The notes: generated by a model from the letters alone, not told the origin. DNA of 64,000 bases from Anaerolineales bacterium (GCA_023382575.1 JAHDWC010000001.1:23726-87725), one strand, 5' to 3'. Counted from the stretch's first letter, positions 1 to 8,535 are shown. Translations and numbers: made by a program.

Positions 1-552
1 GTCGTGCTCGCCACACTCACGTTCATCGAGTATGACTTTTTGTTGAGCCTTGGCTGGCATCCCATCAACGACCCAACCTTCGACTGGCCGAGTGGGCTGG
101 CGCTTGGCAGATATGGATGGATCATGACCGCGACCTTCATCGTCAGCGGACTCATCATGATCCTTTTCGCCATCTGCCTCTTTCTGGATCTCAAACGGAG
201 TCGCGCCTCTCAAATCGGTTCCACATTGATGGCGTTTGCCGGTTTATTTCTCGCCGCCCTAGCCTTCACCACCGACCCAACCATCCGCAACTACCCATCC
301 ACCTGGCATGGACGGTTGCACGATCTTTCGTTCGTATTTCTCGGGCTGACGTTGTTCCCCGCCATGATCGTGCTTGGCTTTGCGTTTTGGAACGATGCGC
401 GTTGGAAAAACCTCGCCATTTACACATGGGCGACTCTCGCACTGGCAGGTCCCGCCTTCTTTCTCAAAGGCGCGGCGTTCTATGTTTTTCTTTTTGCGAT
501 TTTGTTGTGGAATGAAATTGCAGCCATCCGCTTGAACAAACTCAACACCTAA
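1..552 (+). CDS. DUF998-like membrane protein, 5' end cut by window
   Basis: The frame is open to the left edge, so the true start lies outside the window; the visible part is about 183 residues. It holds four or more hydrophobic spans, with short polar loops and a basic C-terminal tail (IRLNKLNT). The spacing of the helices and the loop with a histidine (STWHGRLHD) after the second visible helix resemble the DUF998 family of multi-pass membrane proteins of unknown function. The downstream neighbour is convergent and its stop lies 2 bases away, leaving no room for a separate terminator. No function can be given beyond integral membrane protein. Confidence 0.6.
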   Translation, partial: VVLATLTFIEYDFLLSLGWHPINDPTFDWPSGLALGRYGWIMTATFIVSGLIMILFAICLFLDLKRSRASQIGSTLMAFAGLFLAALAFTTDPTIRNYPSTWHGRLHDLSFVFLGLTLFPAMIVLGFAFWNDARWKNLAIYTWATLALAGPAFFLKGAAFYVFLFAILLWNEIAAIRLNKLNT

Positions 553-554
553 AA

Positions 555-1778
555 TTACTTTTCCCTGATCAAGCCCTGATATTCCAAATACGTCGTCAAG
601 CCGTTGACCCAATGCTGCACCCCATCCACGCGGATAGAGGGGTCATCGCAGGTGTTAAAGAGGCCGCCTTCGTAACGCATCTTTATTTCCCTTGTGATCT
701 CAAAATTGCAATCGTTATCCGGCAGTTGACGCGCCTGCACGAACGTGATGAATGTGCGGATCTCCCGATCAAGCCAGGCATGGTCTGCATCAGCAAGCGT
801 CAACGCCTGCACCAACGCAGACAATGCTTCAAGTTTAGTCGCAGTAGAAACGCTCGAGTTGTCCGGATTCAATGAACGGACTTGCCCCACAATAATAAGC
901 TCGGCAATTTGTTTGGCGTACGCCTGGTCAGCTTTGGTCAACGCATCGAGGCGGGCAAACATTGCCAGAGCATAGCTATGACCGTAATCTTCCGTCACAG
1001 GTTGGGTGAGCAAATACTCGTTGACTTCACGCGCCTGCTCCAGCCAGAACTCGTTATCGGTCATCTCATACAGCTGCAACAGAGCATATAAACTCTCGCC
1101 GTTGAAAGTAGGCGAAACGTAATCCGGGTCAACGGCGCCGGCAAAATGCGGGTCAAAGGAATGGTAAAAGCCACCATCAGGTCGCTGCATCGAGACGATG
1201 AAATAGCCCAGGTCCACGGCGGAGGCGAGCAGATCCTGTTCATCGAGCATGACATTGCCTGTCGCCTGCCAGCGTTTGTAGATCGCATCAATCGTCGTGG
1301 ACGCCCCGCCCAACGGACAAGCGCCATTCGTATACAGACACGTTCCCTTAAAGCGCGTTGAGTCGCTCAACAAGTTTTGGAGATAATGCTTCAACGCAAG
1401 GTCGCCCGCATCGCAATAGGACGAGTCACCGGAGATGCGGCAAACGGTATACAACGCACCCGTTCCACCCATCAGGCGGATATTCGAAGGCGTGGACGAA
1501 CGATCATCATTCAAAAAATTGACTTGATACGGAAGTTCCCCGCTCACTAATTGCTGGCGAACCAAATAATCCCCCGCTGAAAGGATGGACTGCTTCAAAC
1601 GACGGTCATCATCGATGGGAAGCAGTTCGGGCGCACGCGCTGAAATGGCCGTCGGCACAACTGTAGGCACATCGGTCGCAATCACGGCTGGCTTGGGCGG
1701 TGTCCGATTCATCCAAAAATAAGTCGTACCTGCCAGGGCAAGCACGCTCACAATGACAAGTACGACTCGTTTTCGCAC
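555..1778 (-). CDS. Membrane-anchored alpha/alpha-toroid-like protein
   Basis: This 407-residue protein starts with a basic stretch and one hydrophobic helix (about residues 4-23), followed by a Pro/Thr/Val-rich linker to about residue 50, so it is probably tethered outside the cell. The remainder is helical with repeated motifs such as GGFYHSFDP and GESLYALLQLYEMT, which is typical of (alpha/alpha)6-toroid folds found in glycan-processing and prenyl-binding enzymes. I do not recognise a specific family or catalytic set. Several cysteines (for example in YTVCRISGDSSYCDAGD and TCLYTNGACP) could form disulfides in an exported domain. It may be co-transcribed with the HAD gene, whose stop is 6 bases upstream. 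Confidence 0.55.
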   Translation of the reverse strand: MRKRVVLVIVSVLALAGTTYFWMNRTPPKPAVIATDVPTVVPTAISARAPELLPIDDDRRLKQSILSAGDYLVRQQLVSGELPYQVNFLNDDRSSTPSNIRLMGGTGALYTVCRISGDSSYCDAGDLALKHYLQNLLSDSTRFKGTCLYTNGACPLGGASTTIDAIYKRWQATGNVMLDEQDLLASAVDLGYFIVSMQRPDGGFYHSFDPHFAGAVDPDYVSPTFNGESLYALLQLYEMTDNEFWLEQAREVNEYLLTQPVTEDYGHSYALAMFARLDALTKADQAYAKQIAELIIVGQVRSLNPDNSSVSTATKLEALSALVQALTLADADHAWLDREIRTFITFVQARQLPDNDCNFEITREIKMRYEGGLFNTCDDPSIRVDGVQHWVNGLTTYLEYQGLIREK

Positions 1779-1784
1779 GGATGT

Positions 1785-2459
1785 TTATCCCACGCGTAGG
1801 TTCAGACGGTCTGTTAGATCACGCAAGGTCAGGGCAGCGATCGACGAGACTTTCATATCGCCAGTGGCTTCCATTCTCGCCGTCAATGGATTGGGAACCC
1901 ACACGACGAAAATACCAGCGCGCTTTGCCGCCAACACACCATTGGGAGAATCCTCGAAGACCACCGCCTCATTATTGCGGACTTGAAGTTTTTCCAACGC
2001 CTTCAAGAAAATATCCGGGTGAGGCTTTGTCCTGCCGGGCTGTACATCATCCTGACAGATAATATGATCGAACAAATGATAAATTCCAAGCCGCTGGACA
2101 TGTGTATCCACCCATGAGTGCGGTGAACTGGAACCAATAGCAACTTTCATTCCCTGCATCTTCGCTTCACGGATGATCTCTTTGACTCCCGGAAGCACCG
2201 GGCTGGCGTGGATGATCGCATCCGCTTCCTGACGATAGCGAAGCCGTGAAGAAACTGCATCCAGCCGTCCCTGAGTCAGATGCGCAAGATGTTCAGCTGC
2301 ATCAAAGTTCGAGACGCCATATCCGCCAATGGTCTTTTCCCATTCATGCAAGGGGAGTTCAAACCCGTGGTCGCGATAGATGGATTGCCAAACCAAAACT
2401 TCGGGCGTCTCCGTATCGAGGATCAGCCCGTCAAAATCGAATATCAACGCTTTTAACAT
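1785..2459 (-). CDS. HAD-superfamily hydrolase, beta-phosphoglucomutase-like
   Basis: This 224-residue protein belongs to HAD subfamily IA. Motif I is DFDGLILDTET (nucleophile and acid/base Asp), motif II is the GSSS stretch, motif III Lys lies in GRTKPHPDIF, and motif IV is VFEDSPNGVLAA. The helical insert after motif I is a type C1 cap, as in phosphoglycolate phosphatase and beta-phosphoglucomutase. The start is placed at MLKALIFDFDG rather than an upstream Met, because HAD proteins begin just before motif I; the start then falls right after the stop of the preceding gene. The substrate cannot be told from sequence; a sugar phosphate is the usual guess. Confidence 0.85.
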   Translation of the reverse strand: MLKALIFDFDGLILDTETPEVLVWQSIYRDHGFELPLHEWEKTIGGYGVSNFDAAEHLAHLTQGRLDAVSSRLRYRQEADAIIHASPVLPGVKEIIREAKMQGMKVAIGSSSPHSWVDTHVQRLGIYHLFDHIICQDDVQPGRTKPHPDIFLKALEKLQVRNNEAVVFEDSPNGVLAAKRAGIFVVWVPNPLTARMEATGDMKVSSIAALTLRDLTDRLNLRVG

Positions 2460-2460
2460 T

Positions 2461-2787
2461 TTATGGAAACCGCCTGACAAAATCTGAAATTGCTTCCCAA
2501 ATTTTCAAATCGCTTACGCCTTCGCGGTTGATCAGGTCCATCATTTCATTGACAGCTTTTCTCATCGTCCGGTATTCGCGCTGCGCTTCGGAATCTGAAT
2601 TAAAGAAACGAGTGTGGTCGAGCCAGCCGTAAATATTCAGCGAAACGGAAATATATCCGCTGCCGCGTTTGAGCGTGATCCGTGCGCCGCCTTCATGCTC
2701 CTCATCGTAGAGGATCCTGCCTCCCTCGGGGCTCACTGTGCCAATGCTTCGTCCTTGATTAAAAGAGGACCAGCTACTCATCCACAT
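2461..2787 (-). CDS. Conserved small protein of unknown function
   Basis: The product is 108 residues, or 106 if it starts at the second Met (MSSWSSFNQ). It has no signal peptide or membrane span. The middle (GGARITLKRGSGYISVSLNIYGWLDHTRFF) reads as beta strands and the C-terminal half as an amphipathic helix. It overlaps the end of the upstream acetyltransferase-like gene by 14 bases and ends where the HAD gene begins, so the three are very likely one operon. I do not recognise the family. Confidence 0.6.
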   Translation of the reverse strand: MWMSSWSSFNQGRSIGTVSPEGGRILYDEEHEGGARITLKRGSGYISVSLNIYGWLDHTRFFNSDSEAQREYRTMRKAVNEMMDLINREGVSDLKIWEAISDFVRRFP

Positions 2788-3691
2788 CGATTCTACTCAT
2801 CTGTGTGGGCTGAACGCCCGCATTTGCGGGGACAACGCGCGCCGGCTGCCCATCCTTCACCAAACGCGCCAAATGCTTCACCATCACAGCCTGCCTTGCC
2901 GAAGCCTTGGCACCAAGGTCTTCCAAAACCGGCTCAAGCCAGGCCTGATACGAACGAACATTAATGTACGCTGGACGATTGTTGCGATCCGAAAGACCCG
3001 TCACCAGCGAGACAATTTTATCGCTTACATCGCTTTCATCCGGCAGGATCAGCGGTGTGAGCACGATCCCATACACACCATGCGAAACATTCGCAAAACA
3101 ACGCGCCTCGGTATGAATGAATCCATCCGGGCGTTTCGGCGCAGGCTCGATGGGATGCAACAACTGCGGCACGATCTGATAATGAAGATTCTGCACCGCG
3201 GGCAAATTCAGCGAAGTCATGCGCTTCCAACCAGCGCCGGAACCTGATTCTGTTTTCTCAAGCAGACTCACATCCCAAACCCTTTGCCATGCATAGACAG
3301 AAAAACCCGCCATGCGCAGTGCAGGGAAAACGTCACTGCTCTCGTCCACTTCTGCAATAACGTGTGCGGCCTGCCACTCACCAGCCTGTGCTGAAAGATG
3401 CTCGATCAACGATGGCAGATGCGGATTACCTAAATTCGACGATGGTGCGAGATACAGCAACTTGGCATACGTCTCGCCGCGCGTGTGAATGACTCCGCCA
3501 AGTATGGGACTCCCATCCGTATTGCGGATTGCGGCATACAAATGCCGAGCCGGGTTGATGTACGCCAGCAGCCCCATCGCCCCCAGTGGATGTCCACGCG
3601 TCAACGCCCGCGCGCTGTCGAGAGTCAATACATCATTGCGATAGCGGGCGATGGTCGGGAGATCGAGAAGGTCGAGAGGGCGAATGGACAT
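2774..3691 (-). CDS. GNAT-like acetyltransferase-fold protein
   Basis: The protein is 305 residues and soluble. The N-terminal half follows the GNAT layout: IRPLDLLDLPTIARYRNDV as the first strand and helix, a central strand pair (YAAIRNTDGSPILGGVIHTRGETYAKLLYLAP), and AGFSVYAWQRVWDVS as the last strand. The canonical Q/RxxGxG/A acetyl-CoA loop is not clear, so activity is uncertain. The C-terminal half (about residues 160-285) looks like a second GNAT-like half. It is first in an operon with the small protein and the HAD gene. The upstream gap contains a long palindromic repeat. Confidence 0.55.
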   Translation of the reverse strand: MSIRPLDLLDLPTIARYRNDVLTLDSARALTRGHPLGAMGLLAYINPARHLYAAIRNTDGSPILGGVIHTRGETYAKLLYLAPSSNLGNPHLPSLIEHLSAQAGEWQAAHVIAEVDESSDVFPALRMAGFSVYAWQRVWDVSLLEKTESGSGAGWKRMTSLNLPAVQNLHYQIVPQLLHPIEPAPKRPDGFIHTEARCFANVSHGVYGIVLTPLILPDESDVSDKIVSLVTGLSDRNNRPAYINVRSYQAWLEPVLEDLGAKASARQAVMVKHLARLVKDGQPARVVPANAGVQPTQMSRIDVDE

Positions 3692-3699
3692 ATTAATTT

Positions 3700-3727
3700 A
3701 TAGGGGCACGACATGTCGTGCCCCTAT
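3700..3727. repeat. Perfect 28-bp palindrome
   Basis: The 28 bases read identically on both strands, centred between positions 3713 and 3714, with core GGGGCACGACATGTCGTGCCCC longer than needed to be chance. It lies in the 48-bp gap between two minus-strand genes (pdxT ends at 3740, the acetyltransferase-like gene starts at 3691). There is no T-tract, so it is not a typical terminator. It resembles short interspersed palindromes scattered between genes in many Chloroflexota and cyanobacterial genomes. Confidence 0.8.
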
Positions 3728-3739
3728 TATCTTACTACC

Positions 3740-4318
3740 TTACGACGCCAACGAAATAAAATATTCATGGAAGCGCGCATCGCCTGTCAATTCCGGGTGG
3801 AATGAGGTTGCCAACAGGTGTCCCTGCTGCGCCGCGACAATGCGCCCATCTTCCAATGCACTCAAAACTTTGGCACTTCCGCTCACCGCTTCGATGATGG
3901 GCGCGCGGATGAATACCGCATGATATGGATGTTCCGTGCCGGTCGCCTTGAATAACTCATCAATCTCAAGGTCGGTCTCAAAGGAATCAACCTGCCGTCC
4001 AAATGCATTACGCTGAACTTTGATATCCATCAAACCGAGCAAGGGTTGATCGCGTCCAATATCTTTCGAAAGAAAGATCGCGCCCGCACACGTTCCCCAA
4101 ATCGCATGAGACTTTCCAAACTCGCGCAACGGCTCGATCAAATTATACGCGGTTGCCAGCTTGCCAATCGTTGTCGATTCGCCGCCGGGGATGATGAGAC
4201 CATCCAAACCGTTGAGATGCTCGGGTAAACGTACTTCCGCTGTCTCCACGCCAATCTTTTTCAACATGGAGATGTGTTCTGCAAAATCGCCTTGTAAGGC
4301 TAAAACGCCGATTTTCAT
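3740..4318 (-). CDS. pdxT: Pyridoxal 5'-phosphate synthase glutaminase subunit PdxT
   Basis: PdxT hydrolyses glutamine and channels ammonia to PdxS for pyridoxal 5'-phosphate synthesis without the deoxyxylulose pathway. The 192-residue length is normal. The class I glutaminase triad is visible: Cys77 in GTCAGA, and His174 and Glu176 in SFHPE. The family motifs GVLALQGDFAEH at the N-terminus and PGGEST at 45-50 are also present. It lies 73 bases downstream of pdxS on the same strand, with an imperfect inverted repeat between the two. Confidence 0.96.
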   Translation of the reverse strand: MKIGVLALQGDFAEHISMLKKIGVETAEVRLPEHLNGLDGLIIPGGESTTIGKLATAYNLIEPLREFGKSHAIWGTCAGAIFLSKDIGRDQPLLGLMDIKVQRNAFGRQVDSFETDLEIDELFKATGTEHPYHAVFIRAPIIEAVSGSAKVLSALEDGRIVAAQQGHLLATSFHPELTGDARFHEYFISLAS

Positions 4319-4331
4319 AAGTTCAAATAAT

Positions 4332-4384
4332 AGCTACCAGCGGTCAGCCATCATTTTTTTACTGAAAGCTAACTGCTGGTAGCT
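4332..4384. repeat. Imperfect inverted repeat between pdxS and pdxT
   Basis: The 17-base arms (4332-4348 and 4368-4384) match at 15 of 17 positions, and both mismatches would be G-U pairs in RNA. The core is AGCTACCAGC / GCTGGTAGCT. The 19-base loop contains a run of seven T. In the pdxS-pdxT mRNA it would form a hairpin that could set the ratio of the two subunits or protect the upstream message. It also resembles an interspersed repeat of the AGCTxxxAGCT type. Confidence 0.7.
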
Positions 4385-4391
4385 GCTCTTT

Positions 4392-5279
4392 TTACCAACC
4401 ACGTCCGGCGATCTTCTCGCCCTCGGGCATCTGCGACACATTGCGGCCCACCATGGCTTCGCCGAGGTTCTTGCTCACTTCGGCAAGGATGGAGGCATCC
4501 TGATCATGCGTCACAGCCTTAACAATGGCTTGCGCGCGTCTGGCAGGGTCACCGGATTTGAAAATACCGGAACCGACGAAGACGCCATCCACACCAAGCT
4601 GCATCATCAGCGCCGCATCTGCAGGAGTTGCCACACCACCTGCTGCAAAATTGACTACGGGCAAGCGACCCAATTCCTTCACTTCTTTCACCAATTCATA
4701 GGGTGCACCATTGTTCTTGGCAAAGGTCATCAACTCTTCGTCGCCCATCACGGTCAACTGCTTGATCGCGCCGATCACCGTGCGAGCATGACGGACCGCT
4801 TCCACCACGTCACCAGTTCCTGCCTCGCCTTTGGTGCGGATCATCGCCGCCCCTTCACCAATGCGGCGCAACGCCTCACCGATGTTGCGGCAACCGCACA
4901 CGAACGGGACTTTGAAGTCGTGCTTCAAGATATGATGTTCCTCATCTGCCGGAGTCAGAACTTCGGATTCGTCAATGTAGTCAATGCCAATGGCTTCGAG
5001 AATCTGCGCTTCCACGAAATGACCGATGCGGCACTTCGCCATCACCGGGATGGATACTGCATCCATGATCTTCAAAATCATATCCGGGTCAGACATGCGT
5101 GCTACGCCGCCATCCGCACGGATATCGGCAGGCACACGTTCCAACGCCATCACGGCACATGCGCCAGCATCTTCCGCGATCTTCGCTTGTTCGGCATTCA
5201 CCACATCCATGATGACGCCACCTTTGAGCATCTGCGCTAAACCTTTTTTCTCAGTCCAAGTACCAGTCTTTGCTTCCAT
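4392..5279 (-). CDS. pdxS: Pyridoxal 5'-phosphate synthase lyase subunit PdxS
   Basis: PdxS joins ribose 5-phosphate, glyceraldehyde 3-phosphate and ammonia to make pyridoxal 5'-phosphate. The 295-residue (beta/alpha)8 protein is nearly colinear with the family. Signatures are [21 protein letters not shown] at the start, [15 protein letters not shown], the catalytic-lysine stretch [11 protein letters not shown], and [20 protein letters not shown] for phosphate binding. A good ribosome binding site (AGGAG) precedes the ATG. It is transcribed divergently from a MocR-type regulator, a common arrangement when that regulator is PdxR. Confidence 0.97.
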   Translation of the reverse strand: MEAKTGTWTEKKGLAQMLKGGVIMDVVNAEQAKIAEDAGACAVMALERVPADIRADGGVARMSDPDMILKIMDAVSIPVMAKCRIGHFVEAQILEAIGIDYIDESEVLTPADEEHHILKHDFKVPFVCGCRNIGEALRRIGEGAAMIRTKGEAGTGDVVEAVRHARTVIGAIKQLTVMGDEELMTFAKNNGAPYELVKEVKELGRLPVVNFAAGGVATPADAALMMQLGVDGVFVGSGIFKSGDPARRAQAIVKAVTHDQDASILAEVSKNLGEAMVGRNVSQMPEGEKIAGRGW

Positions 5280-5385
5280 ATTACACTCCTAGTAAGTCAT
5301 TTTGATTTTACCATGTGGGCTTTCCTCACAATTTGACAAGCCCATCATGGAAGTTTACGAAATTCCAATGCAATTGTAGAAGAAA

Positions 5386-5408
5386 ATTGGCTTATGTTAA
5401 GAGCCAAT
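5386..5408. promoter_or_regulatory. Possible operator in the pdxS / pdxR divergent region
   Basis: A perfect 7-base inverted repeat, ATTGGCT and AGCCAAT with a 9-base spacer, lies midway between the divergent pdxS and MocR-type genes. Arms and spacing fit a dimeric GntR-type DNA-binding domain. A possible pdxS -10 box (TAAAAT on the minus strand, 5305-5310) lies on one side. MocR proteins often use repeated half-sites, and only this one pair is clear, so the assignment is tentative. Confidence 0.35.
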
Positions 5409-5523
5409 AAATATGCAATCGCACCCATCCAATTTTGGGATTCCGGTGAGATAATAGAGAACCGTCCCAACCGTCGCGCAGAATTATCTAAATCCTGTTA
5501 TGCCAATTCCATCCGGAGAAAAG

Positions 5524-7002
5524 ATGCGCATCCCACTTGACCGACAGAGTGATATTCCCCTCTATCAACAGATCGAAGCCCATCTTCGAAAGAGTATCCT
5601 TTCTGGCGCGCTGCCTCCAGAAACACGTCTACCTGCCAGCCGCCAGCTCGCCCATGACCTGGGCGTGAACCGCAACACAGTGGAGAATGCATATTCCGCT
5701 TTGGAAGCCGATGGGTTGGTGTTCTCACGCATGGGAAGCGGCACATATGTCCTCACGGTCTATCCATTGCCTGCCATGCAAAAGAACAATGTCAACCTGC
5801 CTTGGCCGCTCTGGCAAACGAGTCTTTCCAAAAACATAATCTCAAATGCGGATAGGGCAGATGAGATGCTCAAAGCGGGCGGACATCCACATCCCATTAG
5901 CTTTGCCAGCGGGTTGAGCGACGCGCGTCAATTTCCGGTGGAAGAGTTTCGCAAAGTAATTCAGTCGGTTATGCGGCGCGACCAGATCGATGCCCTCGAA
6001 TATGGCGAACGCAAAGGGTATGCGCCCTTACGCGAAGGGATTGCGCGCATCCTGGCCAGTCAGGGGTTGCAAACACATCCGGAAAATATTCTCATCACTG
6101 CCGGCTCACAACAAGCGATCTTTCTCGCTTCACAAGTCTTGTTGAAACCTAATGACATTATCATCGTGGAAGATCCCACATATCCCGCCGCCGTTGACCT
6201 GTTCCGTGCGCTTGGCTTTCAAATTGTCGGTGTTCCAGTGGATAGCCAGGGAATGCAAGTTGAAAAACTGGAAAAGCTTCTTCAGCAATATCATCCGAAA
6301 TTGATTTATACGGTTCCCAATTTTCACAACCCAACTGGCACTTGCCTCAACAGCGCGCGGCGGCGACAATTGATCATGCTCGCAGATAAATACAACCTCC
6401 CAATTCTCGAGGACGACTTCGTCGGCGATCTACGCTATGAAGGTCACGCGCAGCCATCGCTTAAATCATTGGACATGGGCGGACAGGTCATTTATGTCAG
6501 CACATTCTCAAAGATGTTGATGCCCGGGCTTCGCATCGGTTTCATCGTCGCAGATGGTCCCGTGAACGAAAGCCTGCTCAACTTCAAGCGCCTCAGCGAC
6601 CTGGCAACATCAACGCTGATCCAACGTGCGCTGGATGCCTACATGACCGTAGGACGTTATCAAACCTATCTCCATCGTTCCAGTCAGGTATTCCGTGCCC
6701 GTCGAGATGCGATGGTAAGCGCCATCAAAAAATATTTACCCAAAAATATTTCCTTTGAAGTCCCAAAAGGTGGATTATTCATCTGGCTTCAATTACCTCA
6801 ATCCATCTCAACTAATGAGTTGCAGCCAATCGCATGCAAGGAGGGCATGGCATTTGCTCCTGGAAATTCCTTTTTCATAGATGGGGTCAGCGGGGAGGAT
6901 TGGCTTCGTCTCAATTTCGCCTCACAACCCGTAGACGATATCGAAGAAGGGATCAAGAGATTGGGAAGAGCGCTTCAACGGCTGAGAAATAGAAAGAAAT
7001 AG
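5524..7002 (+). CDS. pdxR: MocR-family PLP-dependent regulator, probably PdxR
   Basis: The protein is a fusion of an N-terminal GntR winged helix (about residues 1-75; DIPLYQQIEAHLRKSIL, LPASRQLAHDLGVNRNTVENAY) and a fold-type I aminotransferase domain (about 110-485). The PLP-binding lysine is Lys330 in STFSKMLMPGLRIG, and the aminotransferase motifs NPTG and DDFVGDLRY are present. The start is put at MRIPLDRQ (ATG at 5524, GGAG 8 bases upstream) rather than 24 bases earlier. Its divergent position next to pdxST makes regulation of vitamin B6 synthesis the likeliest role: PLP bound at the lysine would report cofactor supply. Confidence 0.88.
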   Translation: MRIPLDRQSDIPLYQQIEAHLRKSILSGALPPETRLPASRQLAHDLGVNRNTVENAYSALEADGLVFSRMGSGTYVLTVYPLPAMQKNNVNLPWPLWQTSLSKNIISNADRADEMLKAGGHPHPISFASGLSDARQFPVEEFRKVIQSVMRRDQIDALEYGERKGYAPLREGIARILASQGLQTHPENILITAGSQQAIFLASQVLLKPNDIIIVEDPTYPAAVDLFRALGFQIVGVPVDSQGMQVEKLEKLLQQYHPKLIYTVPNFHNPTGTCLNSARRRQLIMLADKYNLPILEDDFVGDLRYEGHAQPSLKSLDMGGQVIYVSTFSKMLMPGLRIGFIVADGPVNESLLNFKRLSDLATSTLIQRALDAYMTVGRYQTYLHRSSQVFRARRDAMVSAIKKYLPKNISFEVPKGGLFIWLQLPQSISTNELQPIACKEGMAFAPGNSFFIDGVSGEDWLRLNFASQPVDDIEEGIKRLGRALQRLRNRKK

Positions 7003-7024
7003 CAGACAACATCATGTAAGTCTA

Positions 7025-7058
7025 CGGGCATTGGGCAACGAATCCAATGCCCGTTTTT
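7025..7058 (+). terminator. Rho-independent terminator after pdxR
   Basis: A perfect 10-bp stem (7025-7034 with 7044-7053) and 9-base loop are followed directly by TTTTT. It lies 22 bases after the pdxR stop and just before the promoter of the next operon. Confidence 0.88.
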
Positions 7059-7072
7059 ATATTTAAAAAGGC

Positions 7073-7126
7073 TTGACTTAAAGATGTTAAGTGCTACAAT
7101 ACATACAATGATACAATTAGTACAAT
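7073..7126 (+). promoter_or_regulatory. Promoter of the GntR-slipin operon with four ACAAT repeats
   Basis: TTGACT (7073-7078) and TACAAT (7095-7100) are separated by 16 bases, a good sigma-70-type promoter that predicts a start near 7107. The pentamer ACAAT occurs at 7096, 7105, 7113 and 7122, that is every 8-9 bases across the -10 box and the predicted transcription start. Such an array next to a GntR-family gene is a likely autoregulatory operator, where binding would block RNA polymerase. Confidence 0.65.
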
Positions 7127-7138
7127 ATACAGAAACCT

Positions 7139-7561
7139 ATGGCTGAAAAGAACCTCACCCTGCAACTCGACTTTCACTCCGGTTTTCCCATTTACACCCA
7201 GATCGTTAATCAAATCCAAAGTCAATTGGCAAATGGGATATTGAAACCGGGGGATCAATTACCAACAGTCCGGGCACTCGCCTCGGAACTCAGGGTCAAC
7301 TTCAACACAGTGGCACGCGCGTATCGCATCCTCGATGAAGCACGCATCATCTCCACGCAGCAAGGACGTGGGACATACATCATCGAAATTCCTCCGCCCG
7401 AGGTAACTGAAAAATTGAGGCAGGACTCTCTTTCTGAACTCACCAAGCGCTATGTCGGAGAAGCCTTTCGGTTGGGATTTTCGGAGCGTGAGGTCAGCCA
7501 GATGGTGAAAGATACACTCAAGTCGTGGAAAGATGCGAAGCAAGTCAAGGATGAAGAATAA
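7139..7561 (+). CDS. GntR-family transcriptional regulator, YtrA type
   Basis: At 140 residues this is a short GntR protein. The winged helix covers about residues 10-80 (FPIYTQIVNQIQSQLANG, QLPTVRALASELRVNFNTVARAYRILDEA, GRGTYI). It is followed only by a helical dimerisation tail of about 50 residues, with no ligand-binding domain, which defines the YtrA subfamily. Members typically repress the membrane-protein operon they head and respond to envelope stress or cell-wall antibiotics. Here it heads a run of slipin, SdpI-like, DUF4177 and CPBP genes, with slipin starting 25 bases downstream. Confidence 0.85.
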   Translation: MAEKNLTLQLDFHSGFPIYTQIVNQIQSQLANGILKPGDQLPTVRALASELRVNFNTVARAYRILDEARIISTQQGRGTYIIEIPPPEVTEKLRQDSLSELTKRYVGEAFRLGFSEREVSQMVKDTLKSWKDAKQVKDEE

Positions 7562-7585
7562 GTTTGTTGTTTAGGAGAATACAAA

Positions 7586-8518
7586 ATGAGTACAAGATTT
7601 CTTAAGTCATTCGTTCAAAATAAAAAGGAAGACCAGCATATTCCTGCCATCGCAGGATCGTTGTTCAGTATTTTTCTTGTCATCGCCATCATCGGTGCGG
7701 TTATCGGCGATGGAAAATATCCTGATGCTGCGATTGGCGCCTGGGTCGTAGGTTGGACAGCCATTGGCACCTATTTCTTGTTTGCGATCAAAGTCGCTTC
7801 ACAATGGGAAAAGGTTGTGGTCTTGCGCCTCGGAAAATTCCGCGGGCTGAAAGGACCTGGGCTTTTTTGGATCATTCCCATCGTGGATACGACACCGTCG
7901 TGGATCGACCATCGTGTGATGGTCACGCCGTTTGCGGCACAGAAAACGCTGACGAAGGATACCGTCCCTGTCGATGTGGATGCTGTGCTTTTCTGGGTCG
8001 TGTGGGATGCGGAGAAAGCCGCGCTTGAGGTTGAAGATTACCGCGCCGCCGTGGATTGGGCTGCGCAGACCGCTTTGCGTGACATCATCGGCAAGAAGAT
8101 GCTGGCTGACATTCTCGTCGGGCGCAGCGCCATCGACAAGGAGCTGCAGGCTGTGATCGACGAACGTACCACTCCCTGGGGCGTCACCGTACAGTCAGTA
8201 GAGATCCGCGACATTGTCATCCCGCAGGACCTGGAAGATGCGATGTCCCGCCAGGCACAGGCTGAACGCGAGCGTCAGGCGCGTGTGATCCTCGGTGAAT
8301 CCGAGAAGCAGATCGCAGATTCCTTCGCTGAAGCATCCAGAGCCTATATCGATAATCCAACCGCGCTGCATCTGCGCGCAATGAACATGCTGTTCGAAGG
8401 GCTGAAGGAAAAAGGCGCGCTGGTCATCGTCCCTTCCTCCGCCGTGGACACCATGAACCTTGGCGGGATCAGCGGCGTCGTTTCGATGGCGCAGAACAAC
8501 CTACCCAAGGAAAAATAA
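7586..8518 (+). CDS. Slipin-type SPFH/Band 7 membrane protein
   Basis: The protein is 310 residues, with two N-terminal hydrophobic segments (about 25-45 and 54-74) that anchor it. The SPFH/Band 7 domain follows (about 75-245): SQWEKVVVLRLGKFRGLKGPG, the slipin hallmark DTTPSWIDHRVMVTPF, and VQSVEIRDIVIPQDLEDAMSRQAQAERERQARVI. A coiled-coil stretch and a short hydrophobic tail end the protein. SPFH proteins form oligomeric membrane scaffolds. The usual NfeD partner is absent next door; the neighbours are instead SdpI-like and CPBP membrane proteins. Confidence 0.92.
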   Translation: MSTRFLKSFVQNKKEDQHIPAIAGSLFSIFLVIAIIGAVIGDGKYPDAAIGAWVVGWTAIGTYFLFAIKVASQWEKVVVLRLGKFRGLKGPGLFWIIPIVDTTPSWIDHRVMVTPFAAQKTLTKDTVPVDVDAVLFWVVWDAEKAALEVEDYRAAVDWAAQTALRDIIGKKMLADILVGRSAIDKELQAVIDERTTPWGVTVQSVEIRDIVIPQDLEDAMSRQAQAERERQARVILGESEKQIADSFAEASRAYIDNPTALHLRAMNMLFEGLKEKGALVIVPSSAVDTMNLGGISGVVSMAQNNLPKEK

Positions 8519-8519
8519 C

Positions 8520-8535
8520 CGTTTCACGTGAAACA
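8520..8535. other. parS-like ParB-binding site 1
   Basis: CGTTTCACGTGAAACA matches the widely conserved 16-bp parS sequence TGTTTCACGTGAAACA at 15 of 16 positions, and its inner 14 bases are a perfect palindrome. It lies immediately after the slipin stop codon, in the 36-bp gap before the SdpI-like gene. A second, perfect copy is 719 bases away. Confidence 0.75.
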
